Below, in pieces: positions 6,168 to 6,453 of a stretch of DNA of 6,453 bases. A program made the position numbers and the translations under genes. Position 1 is the stretch's first letter, and each line of letters opens with the position of its first letter. The stretch spans positions 1 through 6,453 of the forward strand of contig JALNVG010000142.1 of assembly GCA_023227685.1 (NCBI GenBank), in the 5' to 3' direction. The notes beneath the pieces are model-generated. The model was not told where the DNA came from and ran no database searches. It saw nothing but the letters and a program-made list of their open reading frames with translations. This DNA is from Bacteroidaceae bacterium (GTDB lineage Bacteria; Bacteroidota; Bacteroidia; Bacteroidales; Bacteroidaceae).

Positions 6168-6453
6168 AGGTGGAAATACTGGAATAAGTCTCATTAATCT
6201 CATTATATGATATTCTCTTTTTGTAATGTATGCCGAAGGATGTGCCGAATCGAAACGAATAGGATTAGGTAATGTAGCTGCAATAAGCGCGCATTGGCTT
6301 TTGCTGAGTTTTGCTGCCGTAGTATGAAATTTATATTTTGCCGCAGCTTGAGCACCATAAATGCCATTGCCCATCTCTATGGAATTAAGATAAACGGTCA
6401 TAATTCGTTCTTTCGACCAACAAAATTCGATGAGTACCGTGAAGTAAACTTCA
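6153..6453 (-). CDS. mtgA: Monofunctional biosynthetic peptidoglycan transglycosylase, C-terminal part (5' end outside the window)
   Basis: A GT51-family glycosyltransferase that polymerises lipid II into peptidoglycan glycan strands at the outer face of the inner membrane, without a transpeptidase domain. The frame is open to the window edge, leaving 99 residues (about 240 are usual), so the membrane anchor and the catalytic Glu motifs are missing. The methionine at 6401 is internal; upstream residues IEFCWSKERI belong to the family's conserved block. Recognisable motifs are YLNSIEMGNGIYGAQAAA, then KLSKSQCALIAATLPNP and IRF, the block order of E. coli MtgA (SKRRIL, YLN, G-x-G, AAA, LPNPLRF). 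The protein ends soon after the glycosyltransferase fold, fitting the monofunctional form over class A penicillin-binding proteins. Its last five codons and stop form one arm of the terminator shared with ugd. Confidence 0.9.
   Translation of the reverse strand, partial: EVYFTVLIEFCWSKERIMTVYLNSIEMGNGIYGAQAAAKYKFHTTAAKLSKSQCALIAATLPNPIRFDSAHPSAYITKREYHIMRLMRLIPVFPPKKGR

Overview
The window looks like chromosomal DNA from a member of the Bacteroidota, most likely order Bacteroidales. The evidence is the AT-rich sequence, start codons without a Shine-Dalgarno sequence (A/T-rich leaders instead), matches to the Bacteroides -7 promoter element TAnnTTTG, a fused HisN-HisB protein without the zinc-binding loop, and a CCDC81-type HU plus SPOR-domain protein, an architecture known mainly from this phylum. 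No mobile element, tRNA, rRNA, CRISPR array or resistance gene was seen. Almost all of the window is coding and the longest intergenic stretch is 127 bp.

Left part (1-2997, plus strand): the 3' part of hisD, then hisC and the bifunctional hisB, a compact block for the late steps of histidine biosynthesis. HisB supplies two activities: dehydration of imidazoleglycerol phosphate, and dephosphorylation of histidinol phosphate. HisC acts between those two steps and HisD finishes the pathway, so the three genes cover the last four steps.

Middle part (3007-4651, minus strand): two genes read as one unit, running towards hisB. The first encodes a single-pass membrane protein with two N-terminal HU-like domains on the predicted cytoplasmic side and a C-terminal SPOR (peptidoglycan-binding) domain on the predicted periplasmic side. 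The second, 25 bp downstream, encodes a small cytoplasmic protein with a zinc ribbon and an FHA (phosphothreonine-reading) domain. This pair is the least characterised part of the window. A -7-like element ends 5 bp before the first start codon, suggesting a leaderless or near-leaderless message.

Right part (4779-6453): ugd (UDP-glucose 6-dehydrogenase) on the plus strand is divergent from the HU/SPOR gene. It is preceded by two 18-bp direct repeats at 20-bp spacing. It converges on the 3' end of mtgA (monofunctional peptidoglycan glycosyltransferase), which is cut by the window edge. A strong bidirectional hairpin terminator lies between them, and one arm encodes the last codons of MtgA. SPOR, Ugd and MtgA all relate to the cell envelope, but only the two minus-strand middle genes look co-transcribed.
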